Below are positions 13,431-26,861 of a stretch of DNA of 64,000 nt, piece by piece. Position 1 is the stretch's first letter; the number at the start of each line of letters is the position of its first letter. The notes below the pieces were generated by a model, which did not search any database, had not been told where the DNA came from, and worked only from the letters and a program-made list of their open reading frames with translations. A program made the translations under genes and the position numbers. Source of the DNA: Progne subis subis (lineage: Eukaryota > Chordata > Aves > Passeriformes > Hirundinidae); the NCBI GenBank assembly GCA_022316685.1, contig JAKJHU010000082.1, positions 3,100,001-3,164,000 on the forward strand, given 5' to 3'.

Positions 13431-13729
13431 CTAACAATAAAGTATCACTCTTCATTTAAAGATCATCTGGAAAAATTATTTTCTTTTGTTCCACTCAAAA
13501 CTCAAAGCCTAATTCTGGAAAATCTAAGGATATATTAAATAATTAGTACAGAATGCTGACATAGTGCAATAAATCCTCTCGTAAGTTTTAGAAATAAACT
13601 TTCACCAAGAGGGTACTTTTGTGGCTTTCTTTTTTAAACCAGTTGCTTTAAAAAATCCCGACACATGTCTTGCCAAATGATAAATGAACACCTCTGAAGA
13701 GAGGAAAGTCTGACAGCCAAGGAAATTAC

Positions 13730-13772
13730 CTGACTGGATACTTGTTTTGATCAGCCCCATCACTAAGGCCCT
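13730..13772 (-). other. Weak candidate exon (43 nt)
   Basis: A minus-strand acceptor ending TTTTTAAGTATTCAG is followed by 43 nt and a GTAATT donor. One frame reads RALVMGLIKTSIQS; another (GLSDGADQNKYPV) is also open, so the reading frame cannot be fixed. No family is recognised. Confidence 0.2.
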
Positions 13773-16421
13773 CTGAATACTTAAAAACATGCCTGAAAAA
13801 GGATTAAAATCTGAATTTCTTATAAAAGACAGCTCTGCAACTGTGTGTAAGGGATAGACACACAGACTTTCACCATCAGGAATTCCAGAGCTCAGGGCTC
13901 TTGGGTATAGAAAGAGAACACAAAATGTACATTTGTCATTGTATTTTTAAGGTACCTTAATTAAAAAAAAAAAAAAAAAGAAAAAAGAAAAAAGCCCTTA
14001 AATAACTACTGCTATGAAATTAGAAGGAAGTGATTTCCTATTTTCTGGTAGAAAATTCCCTACTTTTGAAGGCATTCTGGAAAATGACTACAACTTGACT
14101 GGTAGAAACCTTCCTGTGAAGCTGTATGCTCCTTCCCACAGATGTAAAATCTCTACTGCTCTTCACACAATTTTACCTTGGAAAAAATGGTGTGATCTTT
14201 CCATGCAAATGAATATTTGAATTTACTTCACTTAAGCCTTTCCAGAGGCTTCCACAAGTTGCATTTGTCCAGTTCTGTACCTAAAACATCAGACATTTTC
14301 ACTAGTCAAAATTTAGTTCGAAACAACTTCAAAACCTAAGAGATGTTGGCTCATTTTAATTTAGGCTCTTGGCTAAAACTGAAGACAGGAAAAAAAAAAA
14401 AAAAATCCTAGAAGGTATTAAGCTTCCAAATGTCAGCAACTTAAAATTAATTTATGCTGTCTTCCAAAATTATAATTTAAACAACAATATTGTACTTCTA
14501 AATGCTAGTCAAATTCTACAACAATTCATTCCAAAGATAAACAATCCTTTCTGTCCCTTTGGTATGGAAAGAGACTTACAGAGACTTGGCTGAGCTGGGC
14601 ACTTTTGTTACAGAACTCACAGGTTCTTGGATTCTGTCTCCCCTGCTTTGTCTGGTGTTCCAGGCGAGGTAGAACCAGGGAATTGCAGCGCACCACAGAG
14701 GCTTCACCCACAGCTTCTGTCAGCAGAACAGCTCCAGGCTGCCCACTCACGTCCTGTCACTGATGGCTCAGGATTTTAGCTTTTGTAATGTTCATATGTT
14801 TGTAATCTTGCAATTCTTTGTAATTCCTGTTATTTTTGCACAAAATTGCTTCCCCCGTCCAGCTGGGCTAAAGGAAGTAAGAGTGAGCACACGCAGGGAG
14901 GTGTCTCTGCTGCAGGGAGCTTCTGAAGCCTAAATCAAATGAGATGGAGCTGGCATCCATTGCATAAATCTACACATTTTTGCTTCGATTTCTAATAGTA
15001 ACTTTATGTGAAGTATGGCCAGTGATTTTAGTAGCCACTAATCCCTGATACCCATGACAAAGACATGAACCACATCCCTGCAGGCATGAGGGGAGGTGGG
15101 GCACACAAAACTGACAAATACATGTTTACAACAGCTTTTTTTGATGGATCAGAAAGGCAACCAGGCAAAAAGTGCACATACCACACAGCACAAGTACCAA
15201 TTTAGGATATTTAAAATACCATCTGCCTTCAAATAAAGTTGATTTAAGTAAAGTTGGGCAGCACAGGATGTCTGTTCCAGGCAAAAGTTATTTTAAAGCA
15301 GCATTTACCACACCAGATGAGATCGAAGGTCAGCTGTGCTTCTGCATGATCTAGAACCAAAGGCAGATTTCAAAAGGCAGGGACTGGGGATGGGTCAATC
15401 TAGCAAAACAGCAGGATATCAAGACAAATTTCTGAGATACTATTTCCTTTCTCCCAAGCAATGCAAGTAACAGACCATGGGTTTAATTCAATGATATTCG
15501 AGATCCTCAAGTTTGAACGTTCAGCTTATCTGAGAGCATAGCTACAACTGGAGCTTTATCAATTTACATCAGCAAAAGATGTTTCTTTCTCTAATGAGTC
15601 AGGGAAAATGTAGCTACAACCTTTTTAATTGCCATAACAAACTCTTTGGGACTCTGCTGGTAAATTGCTGGTAAGAAATGATCACTTAATACACGACTAA
15701 CCACTTCCACTCCAACCTTTTGCAGCGCTGCACTTCAGCACCCTGTGCTCAGGAAGAGGCCTGGGTGGCACCTGACCTGGCAATTGAAAAGTTAAGCTGA
15801 AAAGTCACATAAACAGTTGAAGTGGGTGACTCCAAACTCTTCTGCCCTGCCTCCCCCTATGAGAAGCTCTCTGCAAGCTCTCAATTTGCTAAACTTCTTA
15901 AATCATTCCCCTCGTGCTTTTTTTAATCAGTTCTTCTTCACATTTGTAAGTGTTGCCCACAATTCCTTACAAGTGAAGAATACACACTTGCATATAATTA
16001 AGATCTAATCACTCAAAGACATAAACAAGGAATTAATTTCACTGGCATACGCATTTCAACAGCAACAGGCAGCTCCAAGTAGCCTTTGGGATCCCCTGTA
16101 TTGATCTGTATGCAAACATGGTCACAAAGCCTTGGCATCTGGAAAAGCAGAACAGATGGGAACCACATCCAGATTAAGTGATTTCAAGGAATACTGGCAC
16201 AGAGCTAAGAACTAGGCACAGATCTTGCAAGTCCCAAGAGCATATCTTTTCCACAAGATCATTTATTCTCTGTCAACAGAAACTCCTGTGTGAACCAAAC
16301 CCAAAAACTGGAAGACAGATATCAGCCTGTAACACAGGTTCTGGACAACAAATAACACGCTGTGATTTTATTTCTTAAAATAAAATATTAATTACACAGG
16401 TTATTTAACTCCAAAAGAACT

Positions 16422-16461
16422 TATTTAAATCTTAAAAAGAGCTATTTAAATCTTAAAAAGA
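16422..16461. repeat. Two-copy 21-bp tandem repeat
   Basis: TATTTAAATCTTAAAAAGA occurs at 16,422-16,440 and again at 16,443-16,461, a period of 21. It is AT-rich, and local duplication is the simplest reading. Confidence 0.9.
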
Positions 16462-19400
16462 ACTAGTAAAATAATTACTGGGTTATAGAAATACCCCATT
16501 AAGTAACTGTACTGCAAAAACTGTGATTAAACCACAGCCGCACAGTTTCTCTCTGGAACATGTTCTACCCCGAGCTGCTGTTCCACCAAAAAAATCCTGA
16601 CGTTTTGGAAAGTTTAGTATCTCAGCTGAAATTCGAGGTTCCACAGCATCCTTCTCATAAAATGGACATCTCTCTGTGTTTGCATCCAGATTACAGGTAT
16701 CCAGTAAAGTCAGGCCACCTAGATGTGCCATCTGATCCTGTGGTAAAAAAGCATCAAGGTGCCACAGGTCAGCCCATTGCTGGTCTTCCCTCCCACTTAT
16801 CTCCTGCGTCAGGTGAGATGAGCAGACACATGTTGATTAAAAGAATTTGATCCTGAGACTGCTTAACAGGTGTTTTTCACTTCTAACCTCTTCTCCATCA
16901 GCTGCAGAGCCTGGTTCTGCCACTCTTACTCCTGTAAGAACAGCCCCATCTATTTCGATGAGATTGTCTGCAGAATAAAATATTACTCCTTGAGAAAAAT
17001 CCCAAAACATATCTGAACACATAAAGGTTCTTGTATCTGTCGAAACATTTTTCAACAATTCCTTCCTGTAAGTTTGGGAGCAATGTTCACCCAGGGCATG
17101 TTAACCAGCAGGAACAAATCCTTCCCTGCTATTCATTACTAGACACATCTAGAAACACAGAACATCTGGGCCATTAGAGAATAAGGCCAGCTCTTTAAAC
17201 ATTTCAAATTTGACTAATTCTTCCACAGAGGTCTTTCTTAAAGACTCCTTTTCTATTAATGTGTTTAAATTATTAAGAAAAAAAAAAAAAAAAACTAATA
17301 CAAGGAAAAATCCATGGATTAATGTTAAGCCCTTTTTTTCTGCTATTACGATTAAATCTTCCTTTTCCTCCCATATTTTGCAGGTAGCCTTAAATTTTTT
17401 TTTTTTTTTTTCTCTTCAGTCCCGTTTGAGAGCTTCTCTAATTCTCCTTATGGCACAGAGCCAGGGCAGTAACAGCACACTGGGGGGAAACAACTGTCTC
17501 CTTCCTGCACACACTGATGCGTGCCTGTGCACATTTTATTGATGCCATCAATGCTCTGTGCACTCGGTCACTGCCCGTGCAAAGGTGGAACAGGGAAAGC
17601 AGCAGGACACATGCAGTTTGAGAGATGAATTACACACATGCAGTAACTGAAGTGCTCCTCTCCCTTAAGATACTCACTTTCAGCTTGGAGTGATAAGAAA
17701 ATGTTGAACAATTGGTGTGGTTTCCTAGCAGAGCTCAAATGATTTTACATTGTGCGTCTACGGCCCCATAAAGTCTTCCTGAAGTTTTTACAGTGTTTAT
17801 ATGAATATTTAACATTCAGCAATGGAACACTCTTTTACAACTTTCCTACTTGACTTAGTGCTTGCTGTTTTATTTTGGCTAGTATATTGCTGGTAGTTTT
17901 TATTTGCATAAAGTTACTTCACTAAAGAAATAAAGATGTATTTCAACTGAAACGACCTGGAACAGGAATAATTTTTCCCTTTCTTCTGCCTTGTTTCCTC
18001 AAAAAAACCTTGAATTGCTTGAAAACAGGAGCAAAGAAAAAGACAGATTCCTGGTAAGAAACAAGCCTCGTAAGAAGCACTTTAGGTAAATATACTTCAA
18101 GGCTACCTTTCATATTGAAAGTTAAAGTAATTATCATGTAATGAATATATACAATATAATCAATTATTAGGTATCTAAAGTGTTTGTCTAAACTTTAGTG
18201 ACCATCTTCTACAACTAGGTTGCTAATAATTATCTGTGCAATGCTATCATTATCTGCTGCATCCCGATAACTCTTCACCACCTTCAAGAAAAGGGCAGCA
18301 ATCAGACTTGCACCTTCCTGAGGGGGCAGGATGTGGACACAGCTGATTTATTCAGTTCCAATACTTATGACTTGGACTGAAGTAAGCCCTCTATTAATAA
18401 CAGAAACTAAATCCTTTGTAAGTTTAAGACTCTAATTGTTTGTCATTTGGTTTTTTTGGTTTTTATTTTTTTACATTTCTCCACATCTATCTATTTTACT
18501 GCTCTCACCTTGACCTAGTATTTCCATTAGTAGGAAAATCAAGCTTAAACTCACAGTGGCACATGCTGCATAACCCCAACATGGAAGATTTTACATCTCC
18601 AGATAAAGGCCGTCATCCACAAACTGTTCTGGTAACAACTACATGCAAGGTCAAACATGCTCTGCAAGAAGGGTCTGAACTATTATCCCTCTAGCATTGT
18701 TGCAAGCAGGAATATCATTAAATGATCCTAAGTCACCTCTAGAGAGCACCCATGGCTTGGGCACTCCAGCAGGAGCAGGAGAAGGAGGACATCTCCACTT
18801 CCTCTCCTCCCTCCCTGCTCTCAGGACATCTGCCCCTGAGGATTGGTAGTTTCTCTGTAGTGGACAACTGACCCAAAGACATAAACAGTTTACTTTAATG
18901 CTCCTCTTGCAGAGGACTTTCCCACGTCTACAAATGTTCATTGAAACGTGAGCTGGAAAGAGCCAACCCCCTTGATCCATTTGTGCATTTCATTACAACC
19001 TTTGGACCCGAATCCTGTCCCTTTGTCTCAGGTGACTGAGCTCTCCCCTGTATCACCTTCATCATGGTGTCCCTTTCAGAGGCTGGTCCCATCTTTCGAG
19101 GGAATTTCTTTTCCATGATCAGTGCTGAGTTTTCGGAGGGCCTGGCAGATAATAAATCTATCTTCCCCTCTATACTCCCTTTGCCTGCCCCTAATTTGAA
19201 ACATCTGAGTCTTCCCAACATCAGTTATGCATCACAGAAAGAAACATAAGGCAGAAACTTGGGAAATATAAAACTACTATGCAATAATACTATGAAGAAT
19301 GTGTTTAAACCCACGCATAACTGTGTCTTGCTGGTGTAACACAAACTCACTTTTTCTCCTGTTGTTTCATCATTTACCTCAGATTAGGAGAGGATCTTCC

Positions 19401-19700
19401 TGAGGGAAGCAATGAGGTATCAAGTGCAGCTCTCCAGTCACCGTCACCTTGCTTCAATGTCACCAGGTGCAAAACCCCCAAGAAAGCAGAATCTGTACAG
19501 AAGATGGAAAGGGAGAGTTCAGCTTAGCTGCATTACTCTTCTATACTCTGGAAATGACTAATGGATTTGCTGGAACTGTTTACAGAAATGCTTAACTGTA
19601 AGCAAGTATTAAAGGATCTTAAGAAAGTTCTAAATTCTAACTGATCAGAAATCCAAATATTAATCCTGTGGTAAGGACAGAAACAATGCTGTGGAATTCA

Positions 19701-19740
19701 GTGGGTTGAATTTTAACCCAGTGGGTTGAATTTTAACCCA
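19701..19740. repeat. Exact 20-bp tandem duplication
   Basis: GTGGGTTGAATTTTAACCCA is present twice head to tail without mismatch. Each unit is partly self-complementary (GGGTT...AACCC), so the duplication could form a hairpin. Confidence 0.95.
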
Positions 19741-19993
19741 GTGATTTTGAAAGCATGAAAGGTACTGCCCGGCAAGAGGATCTAGCACATCACTGTCCTA
19801 AACCAGGGAGATTTTTAATTAGCTGTAGCCAGGGATAGGGGAGAGGAAATGAACTTGATCACAGGATGGAGAACCCACCCTCCAGGAGTGTTCAGAATAT
19901 CACACGCTGAACTGTCCCAAATAGCAGCTAAAGACCACCTAGAGCTTTTTGAAGGCAAAATACAAGCAAAATACAGGTCATTCATGTAATTAC

Positions 19994-20068
19994 TGCACGC
20001 ATCAGGCCATTGGGTAGATAATACTGCTGACAAACATTCCTCCTCCTGCTCGTAAATGACAAGATAAC
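19994..20068 (-). other. Candidate exon, moderate acceptor evidence
   Basis: The minus strand has a very good acceptor (ACCTCTTTTGTTTCAG) just above 20,068. An open frame follows, beginning YLVIYEQEEECLSAV. Possible donors are GTAATT at 19,993 (75-nt exon) or a weaker GTGGTC at 19,938 (130-nt exon). Two CpGs fall within codons. The product is not recognised, and the uncertain donor keeps confidence low. Confidence 0.25.
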
Positions 20069-23000
20069 CTGAAACAAAAGAGGTTTGATAGTATTGTAAC
20101 ATCAATTACACATGAAAAATATATCCTTGCAACTGCTTCTCCTTATGAAATGCATTATTAACACTGCTGGCATGTTCACTGTAACACGGCGGAGAAATAA
20201 TTTAATAAGACGTATTGAGGCAAGAAAAAAAATAAAAGTCTATCTTACAAGCAGAAGGTAAAGGTTGCTGCTCTGATTTACTGCTCAAAACGTTTGAGAG
20301 GATGTCAAATGAGTTCTAGTTTTTGCACATGAATGTTATTGCTCTGCAGAACCCAGATATTGATATAAATTTAGCTTCAGTTACTTAAAGGTACAGTAGG
20401 AGATTGTGATCTTCATATAATAGGAAAAAAAGCTAAATTAAAAGCTGACCCAATGCATTTTAATATTGATATTAACAATAAAGCACCCATGGGATTTATC
20501 AGAGAGGTCTATAGGGAATGTCCTAGAAGAAATCTGTGCAGTTTTTATGATCTAGGACACTCAACAACTGATCACCAATGATTGCTACAGGTGCATTAAA
20601 GCCAACAAGAACCTGTCATCTTCCTGCACTGCAGGGACTCAGTCATGCACTAGAGCTCACGCTGACAGTGACAGAAAGCAGTGACTTTACCAGCTGATAA
20701 TAAAAAAGGTGGCAGGACCAACTCAGAAAGGTTTCCAGCAGTGAAACACAGCGCACTGCACCAGCCTGCAGTGGGGGTACTGCCAGCTGCTGGGGTTCTA
20801 CCCAAAGACCTGAGTTTGAGTGCTGAGACAGGAGTAGGATGGTGTGCACAAGGTCGGCAGGAGGCACCCTCCAACCCTGACTGCTCTGGGGTGACTGAGC
20901 ACTCCCACACAGGAGCACCACTCTGCCATTTCACCCTCCTTCCACACCTGGAGGACTGAAACATCAGTGAACTCTGCTCTCCTACAGTACTCACTGGCCT
21001 CATTCCCTTCTCTCAACAGCCCAGCATTTTAGAGATGTCTGCCATGCTCTCCTCACCTGGCCTTTCCATGAAGTAAAGGGGCCTTGGCTGTGAGAAGTGG
21101 ATTTGTAGAGAATTCTCAAAGTCTGACTGAAAGCTCACATAGTCTTCATCTGCGTGCAAACTCTGAGATAAGGTGTGCTGACTTAGAAAGGCCATGGAAT
21201 AGAGAGGACATGGCTGAGAGAGAAATTGAACTGGAAACAGGTTTGAAATGATGGCAAACAGAACAGGTATTTTGGAGAATTAGAGCTGTGGAAGATGCAT
21301 TGTAGCAAGACCCACATGGGGTAAAATAAGAGGTGATTGGTGTTAGAAGTATTAGCAGCATTGTGTGGCAAAAGCTGATAGGCTGAAAAGCATTTATAAG
21401 GTATTGTAACAAAGAAATATCTTGGGGTCTGGTAGAATGGAGTTGAGTGTTACATCTCTTGTACGAGATTGATAATGGAATAAAGTATTTAAAAATGCCT
21501 CTCAGTTGCCCCATTTCTGTAGAGCTGGGTTTTTTCCAACACTTGGCATTTCCCCTCCCCTCCACACAGGCTGGTGAGCAGTGCTGAGCTCCCTCTTTGC
21601 ACCTTCCCAGCTCTAACACACCACGGGAGGAATTCTGTGCCCTCTTCTGTCCCCTTCAAGTTGTGCATTCCAGGAGTGGCATATTGCCTTCTCTCGTCTT
21701 CTCACAAGTGACTCCTAACCTTCTGTTATTCTCTTGCATGCTACCCAACCATTGAGGTGACTTTTTAAGAGCTACCCCAAATTGTTCAAAAATCTCTTTC
21801 ACAAAGTGACAAAGGCTGATTTAAAACCCTTCAACACATACAGCTAGTCAGGACAGTTATCCTCCAGTTTTGAGTTTCATCTGGCATTGTCTTGTTCCTT
21901 CATGGTATTTTCTACAACTCTTGACACTCACAGCATCAGTGTCATTTCAACACTCCGGAAGAACTCAGACTGTTTCTTCCCTACTTCAGTAAATTTTCCA
22001 GGTCATTTATCAGCATAGTGAATGCTGTAACTCTTAGTTCCACTAGTAATGAAATCTGGTCAGTAATAACTGTAACTCTCTGAGGGGGTTTACATGTTTA
22101 TTTACAATGGATATCTAGATGACATTATTTTATAAATGCTTATTCTGTAACAGCCTGGATGCTTTAGAAGCCTTCAGTGAAAAGACTTTTTTCAAGCTTT
22201 TGGAAATACAAACACCACATCAAGCAGATCATTTTTCTCAATCTGCCCCTTCGAAAAGCTCTAACAGAACAACAATACTTCATCTTTCTTTGCAAAGAAG
22301 TAATGATTTTTTTTTTTTTACTGATATTAGATCTATTCATAACTGAGAAATGTTATCATTTTCACTATTCATAAAAATATGTATTAGTTCAATAGAAATT
22401 GCCAAAGGTGGCACCTCTGAAAAAGAATACAATCTCTTCTATCACTGGAATACTGTGATGAAAGCTCCATGGGAAGCACAGAATGGCTCTCGTATTTGCA
22501 TAATCTAATAAACAGGGATTGTCTCTTGAAATAAAATGAAACTTCTTAGAAAAGAGAAAGGGTAATGAAGAAGGCTCTTGATACAAGACATCCAGATTTT
22601 ACAATGAATGAAGTTCCTTGTTCTGCAGTGCAGTCCATGGCTTGCTAAAGTGATGGAGCACTGTCCAAGGTGCAGGTCATAGCCCCAGCTTTTACAATGT
22701 CCCATCGAGCTTGCTTTGGGCTGGTTAGCAAAACTCCCACTACAAACCTTCATGTGCTGGATTTACACAGCTCCAGCTCTGTCAGATTAAACACACCTAA
22801 ATCACAGCCTCATTATGCAGGAAAATTGTACTCAGCTCCCAGTCACCCCCCACAACCTGTCACACTCCAGACCGAGGTACCACATAAACCTGGGCAGCAG
22901 GAGCACCTCCCAGATAGCCATCAATGTTCCCAGCATTTTGCCACAAGTAAAATACATCCTTGTTGGTGCTACCATTTGTCACAGAAACAATGTGATTTGC

Positions 23001-25155
23001 CCTCCTGCAAAGAGCTACTGCACTGCTTCTCTGGTTACCATTCATGCCTAGTATCGGAATGTAGGACTCTATAACCTGCAGGAAATGCACAGTTTAATGA
23101 AGCACTGGTGCTTCAGGCTAGGCCCCTTTAATCAATGGCTAAAGAAACAGAAGTGTTCCTATCGATTATTACAACCATGCTTTTAAAGGGCTCAAAATAC
23201 TCTTAAAAAAAAAAAAAAAAAAGTTCCAGCCATTTGTTCTGAACTCATTTCCAAGAGCAGTGCTAAAATAGGATCTGAGTACACTTAATTGTGTTCAGGA
23301 CACTGGCAGGAGGAATGACAATAGTGTGAAAAAATTAACACACAGCTTAGATCAATCATTACTCAATTTTCTGGAGAGCTGGTGCTCTCCCTGTGCCATG
23401 TGCTGAGTAACAACCGACTTCATTAAGCTAAAATGGATCTTTAGTAAAGCAACTATTTACAGAGCAGCTGCAGCCTGCTGTTCCTGACACGTGCAGGGGG
23501 GGTGATTTTCAGATAACCCTCCCATTCTTCAGCTTCTGTTCCCTCCAAAATTAACTATATCCAAAAAGGACAAAGTGCTAAAAAGGATTCTGCAGGGTCT
23601 CCCTATTTCTACCATGAAAAATACACATAAATCCTTTTTTCATCAACTCTTCATGATAGTAAATCCTGACCTTAGAGAAAAGATATGCAGTATCTTCACT
23701 TCTCCAGTAATTAGAGACCCTATTTCCAATATCAGTATTTCTTATCCTATTTGTAGCTATTTTTTTTTTTTTTTTTTTTAATCAGGGGCTGAAATACAGA
23801 ACATCAGCACAAGGGCGATGTAATTAATGTTTTTCTTTCTGTTAAACCAAAGTTCAATCTGATGCTTCTTGAAAAGCCTCAAAACAGCAGCAGCTCTTTG
23901 CTTCTGTTTTTGATCTCCCTGCAAGAGAGTGACCACTACCAGATTCATTAAACACAGCTTGATGATTGCCCCCTGCTCCGGCTTTTTCAGCACTCTGCAT
24001 CCGCAGTGAGCTCACGTTAATCCTGCCATTCCTCCCACTGTGCCAACAGCTCTGTCTGCTGGGAATGTGCTCATCAGGCTCCGTAGGGCCGATCACACAC
24101 CATAAACATGTCACAACAGCAGGCTGGATTTGCCAATTTGCTTTCCATTCCTGCTGTTCTCTTCCTCTTCTGACTTCCAGCTCCTGTTTCCATTTAAAAC
24201 AAAACACTTTTTCTGGCAAGAACAGGTACATCTTAGGGAAAAAAATACCCAAACCTTCAAAATCAAAATGAAAAACAACTGATTCTTTGCTAAGCATTCC
24301 TATGATTTAGAAACACCTGGTTTTGAAACTAGTCCCAACCCAAAGGCATCAGCGTCATGGTCCTCCTCTGGATTGAAACACTAACATTTACAATACTTCC
24401 CAAATCTCAGTGGCAGTGCTTGGCCTCTAGGCCTTTGGTTTCCTAGCTCTGATGATTTTGAGTTAGCAGTGGCACACTCAGCTTCTTCACACCCTCCAGC
24501 CATCCTCCTCATGCATCTGCTGAGCATAGATTCAACCTCTGACGTCACCACAAAACCCTCAGCCAACCCAAACCGCTCAGGTTTTTGTCAATACTCACAC
24601 TGGATGCAGCACATTCACTCTCTTTGATAATCATTGGGGAAAAAGAAAGTTAAAGGTTTACCTTAAAGCCAAAAAAAATCTTTAAAGGACAAGATCCTGT
24701 TTTCTCATAAGAGATGAATAAAGGTACAGGCTCCAAGTCATGCTCCCCCAAGCACAGGAAACCCTGGTCCTGCAAGCTCATGAGAACCTACAGATTGTTG
24801 AGGAAATGCAAGCACACCTGTATGGAATGGTGCTGGGTCACGCATGCCCAAGGTTAACCACCACAAGGAATTCTCTTTCCAAAGTGAAATACATTGATGG
24901 AGGCACGGGGCAGTTGGTTTTCATTTGGAAAACTACCACATGTGACTTCACTGCTGATCCACATAGCAATACTTGCTTGTTGTTAACAGGCATATGCATG
25001 GCTTGCTGAGGATTCCTCTATTCCAGCCCACAGATCATAATTTCCCCTTCCAAAACAGGAGCTGTTAATGCAAAAAAAGAACATCCTGTATTTTCCATCC
25101 TTTTTATAACATCCACAACCATTTGGGCATCTTCTGCTTTCTGTATTGCACTTAC
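20069..25155. other. Non-coding sequence
   Basis: No gene or transposon is recognised. T-runs lie at 22,308-22,319 and 23,760-23,779, and an A-run near 23,204-23,222. The AT-rich block at 20,400-20,500 resembles conserved non-coding sequence only in composition. Confidence 0.5.
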
Positions 25156-25208
25156 CTGAATGCTTTCCTCAGACACAAAAGTGGAAAACAGCCCCAGCAA
25201 GATGGTTC
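25156..25208 (-). other. Weak candidate exon with strong donor (53 nt)
   Basis: On the minus strand, a consensus donor (GAAAGCATTCAG then GTAAGTGC) ends a segment whose most protein-like frame reads TILLGLFSTFVSEESIQ. The acceptor (TTATGGTTTTAAG) has a poor pyrimidine tract. The family is unknown. Confidence 0.2.
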
Positions 25209-26743
25209 CTTAAAACCATAACTGGATTTGCATTGCTTTAAATATTCCCTACTCCCACCAAAGAACACAGGCCATCCATGTTTAAAGAAATTCACTAAGC
25301 ACAGAGCACAATCAAATGCCTACAGTTTACAAGTATATGCTGATGGCTCTCATACAGTTTGCCAAAAAATTGTTGAGACTGGTAGGGGAGGATTGACAGC
25401 AACATCGACAACAGCTACATCCACTGGCAGCATTTCAGAGTCAGTTTAGTAAGCACTTCAAAAGACACAACTTTGTTGCACAAATAAATGAATGACACAT
25501 TTTCCGTGAAAAAGCTGAGGAAAAAAATGTCAAGACAGAAACTTTTCAAAGACTGTATGGTTTTTAGCAAACTAAACCAAGGATGAATTACCCATTTTGC
25601 AGAGAAATATAATGACAGAGATATTAGCAAGGCATTTCAGTTATTACAAAGAAGTGAAAGCACTTTTAAGTTTCTTCTAGCCAGAAGCTGGAAACCTCAA
25701 TGAGCATTTTGTTAAGAACTTTGTTGATTTTTCTGCCATTGCTTAAGTGGAAAAGCACATAAAGACAGAGTTTTCTAGCAACCATGCTCATAAAACATCA
25801 TACAGCCCTCCTTTATCAATTTCAAATGTACACAGGTAAGTGTTACATGCATAAAATGGAACAGACTCGTATTTGCTGTGATAACTAGCATTACTTAGGG
25901 ATTCAGGGTAAGATTTCAGTGTTCTTCAAAAGCATCAAGTTGGAAACTTTCCCCTGCCTTGAAAAACCCCATACCCTGATAAATAGTACTGTCTTCTAGC
26001 CTTGCTGTTACCTACCTTCTTAAGCTGAGGACTGCAGGAACTAGGTAGCATGGAAGCTAAAGCCTTTCCAATGTTTGGTTTTTGTTGTTTTTTGTTTGTT
26101 TGTTTGTTTGTTTGTTTGTTTGGGGGGCTTTGGTGGTTTTTTTGGGGATTTTTTTGTGGGTTTTTTTTGGGGTTTTTTTGTTTGTTTGTTTTTTTTTGTT
26201 TGTTTGTTTGTTTGTTTGTTTGTTTGTGGGGTTTTTTTGGGGGGTGTTTTTTCCCTTTTCTTTTCCAGATGAATGTCATGGTATGAAATCCAAATAAAAT
26301 CCATCTCTGCTAGAAAAATATAACTGGACTGCCAGCTGACTTCACAGATTTAAAGAGACTTCTGAAAGGAATTTATTCAGGTCATTCCATCCCAGAGTAA
26401 TTTTCCCTATTTAGGCAGAAAATTAATTTATTAAGAATAAGAAATAAGCCCTGATTTGGCTACATTTACTTCTCCTTATGTTACAAACCTGGAAGTGTCA
26501 AAAGCACAAGGATTCACAGATAATGTGATGCTAAAGATTCATCAGGACTGGAAATCCATCTGTTCAGCCGTACCTGCCTGTGAGACAGTCACTTAATCCT
26601 CTTTTGCTCTCATCACTTTGAAATTCCTACCTTCAAAAAGCTTTCTTCCAAAGCATATAAAGTACAGAATTGCTTCCACAAAGGAAAAAATACAGGAGAT
26701 TGTCAAGGAGATTGCCTTGAGGAGGGAACAGAAGGCTCTATGT
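25209..26743. other. Non-coding sequence with G/T tract
   Basis: No gene is recognised. The stretch holds the G/T tract at 26,079-26,250, listed separately. Confidence 0.5.
26079..26250. repeat. GTTT-rich simple repeat, G/T-only tract
   Basis: Roughly 170 bases are almost wholly G and T on the plus strand. They are built from TTTG units (two long runs) separated by G-run/T-run spacers such as TTTTTTGGGG. Open frames through it (Val/Cys/Phe/Gly or Lys/Pro/Asn/Gln repeats) are artefacts of the repeat. Confidence 0.95.
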
Positions 26744-26861
26744 TGTCTTAGGTTGCAATGCAAGATGTAACTGGCAGGATGTATTCTATCACCAGCTGTT
26801 AAACCAGGTGGGGCAGTGCTCTTTATCTCTTCCAGGACCCATCCTCCAGGGGATATCTGCT
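26744..26861 (+). mobile_element. 5' fragment of the 1.66-kb LTR family
   Basis: The segment starts TGTCTTAGGTTGCAATGCA and tracks the 1659-1777 portion of the solo LTR through GGATATCTGC, with scattered substitutions and one small deletion. Similarity then stops abruptly. It is a truncated second copy in the same orientation. Confidence 0.85.

Larger units (their letters stand above)
12883..19993. other. Non-coding sequence with weak exon-like segments
   Basis: No gene is recognised. Two weak exon-like segments are listed separately (13,386-13,430 and 13,730-13,772). A-runs lie near 13,963-13,979 and 14,391-14,405, and an imperfect 21-bp two-copy repeat at 16,422-16,461. The remainder is AT-rich unique sequence. 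Confidence 0.5.

Noticed and set aside
25935..26304. Lys/Asn/Pro/Gln-repeat and Val/Cys/Phe-repeat proteins
   Set aside because: Direct translations of the GTTT simple repeat.
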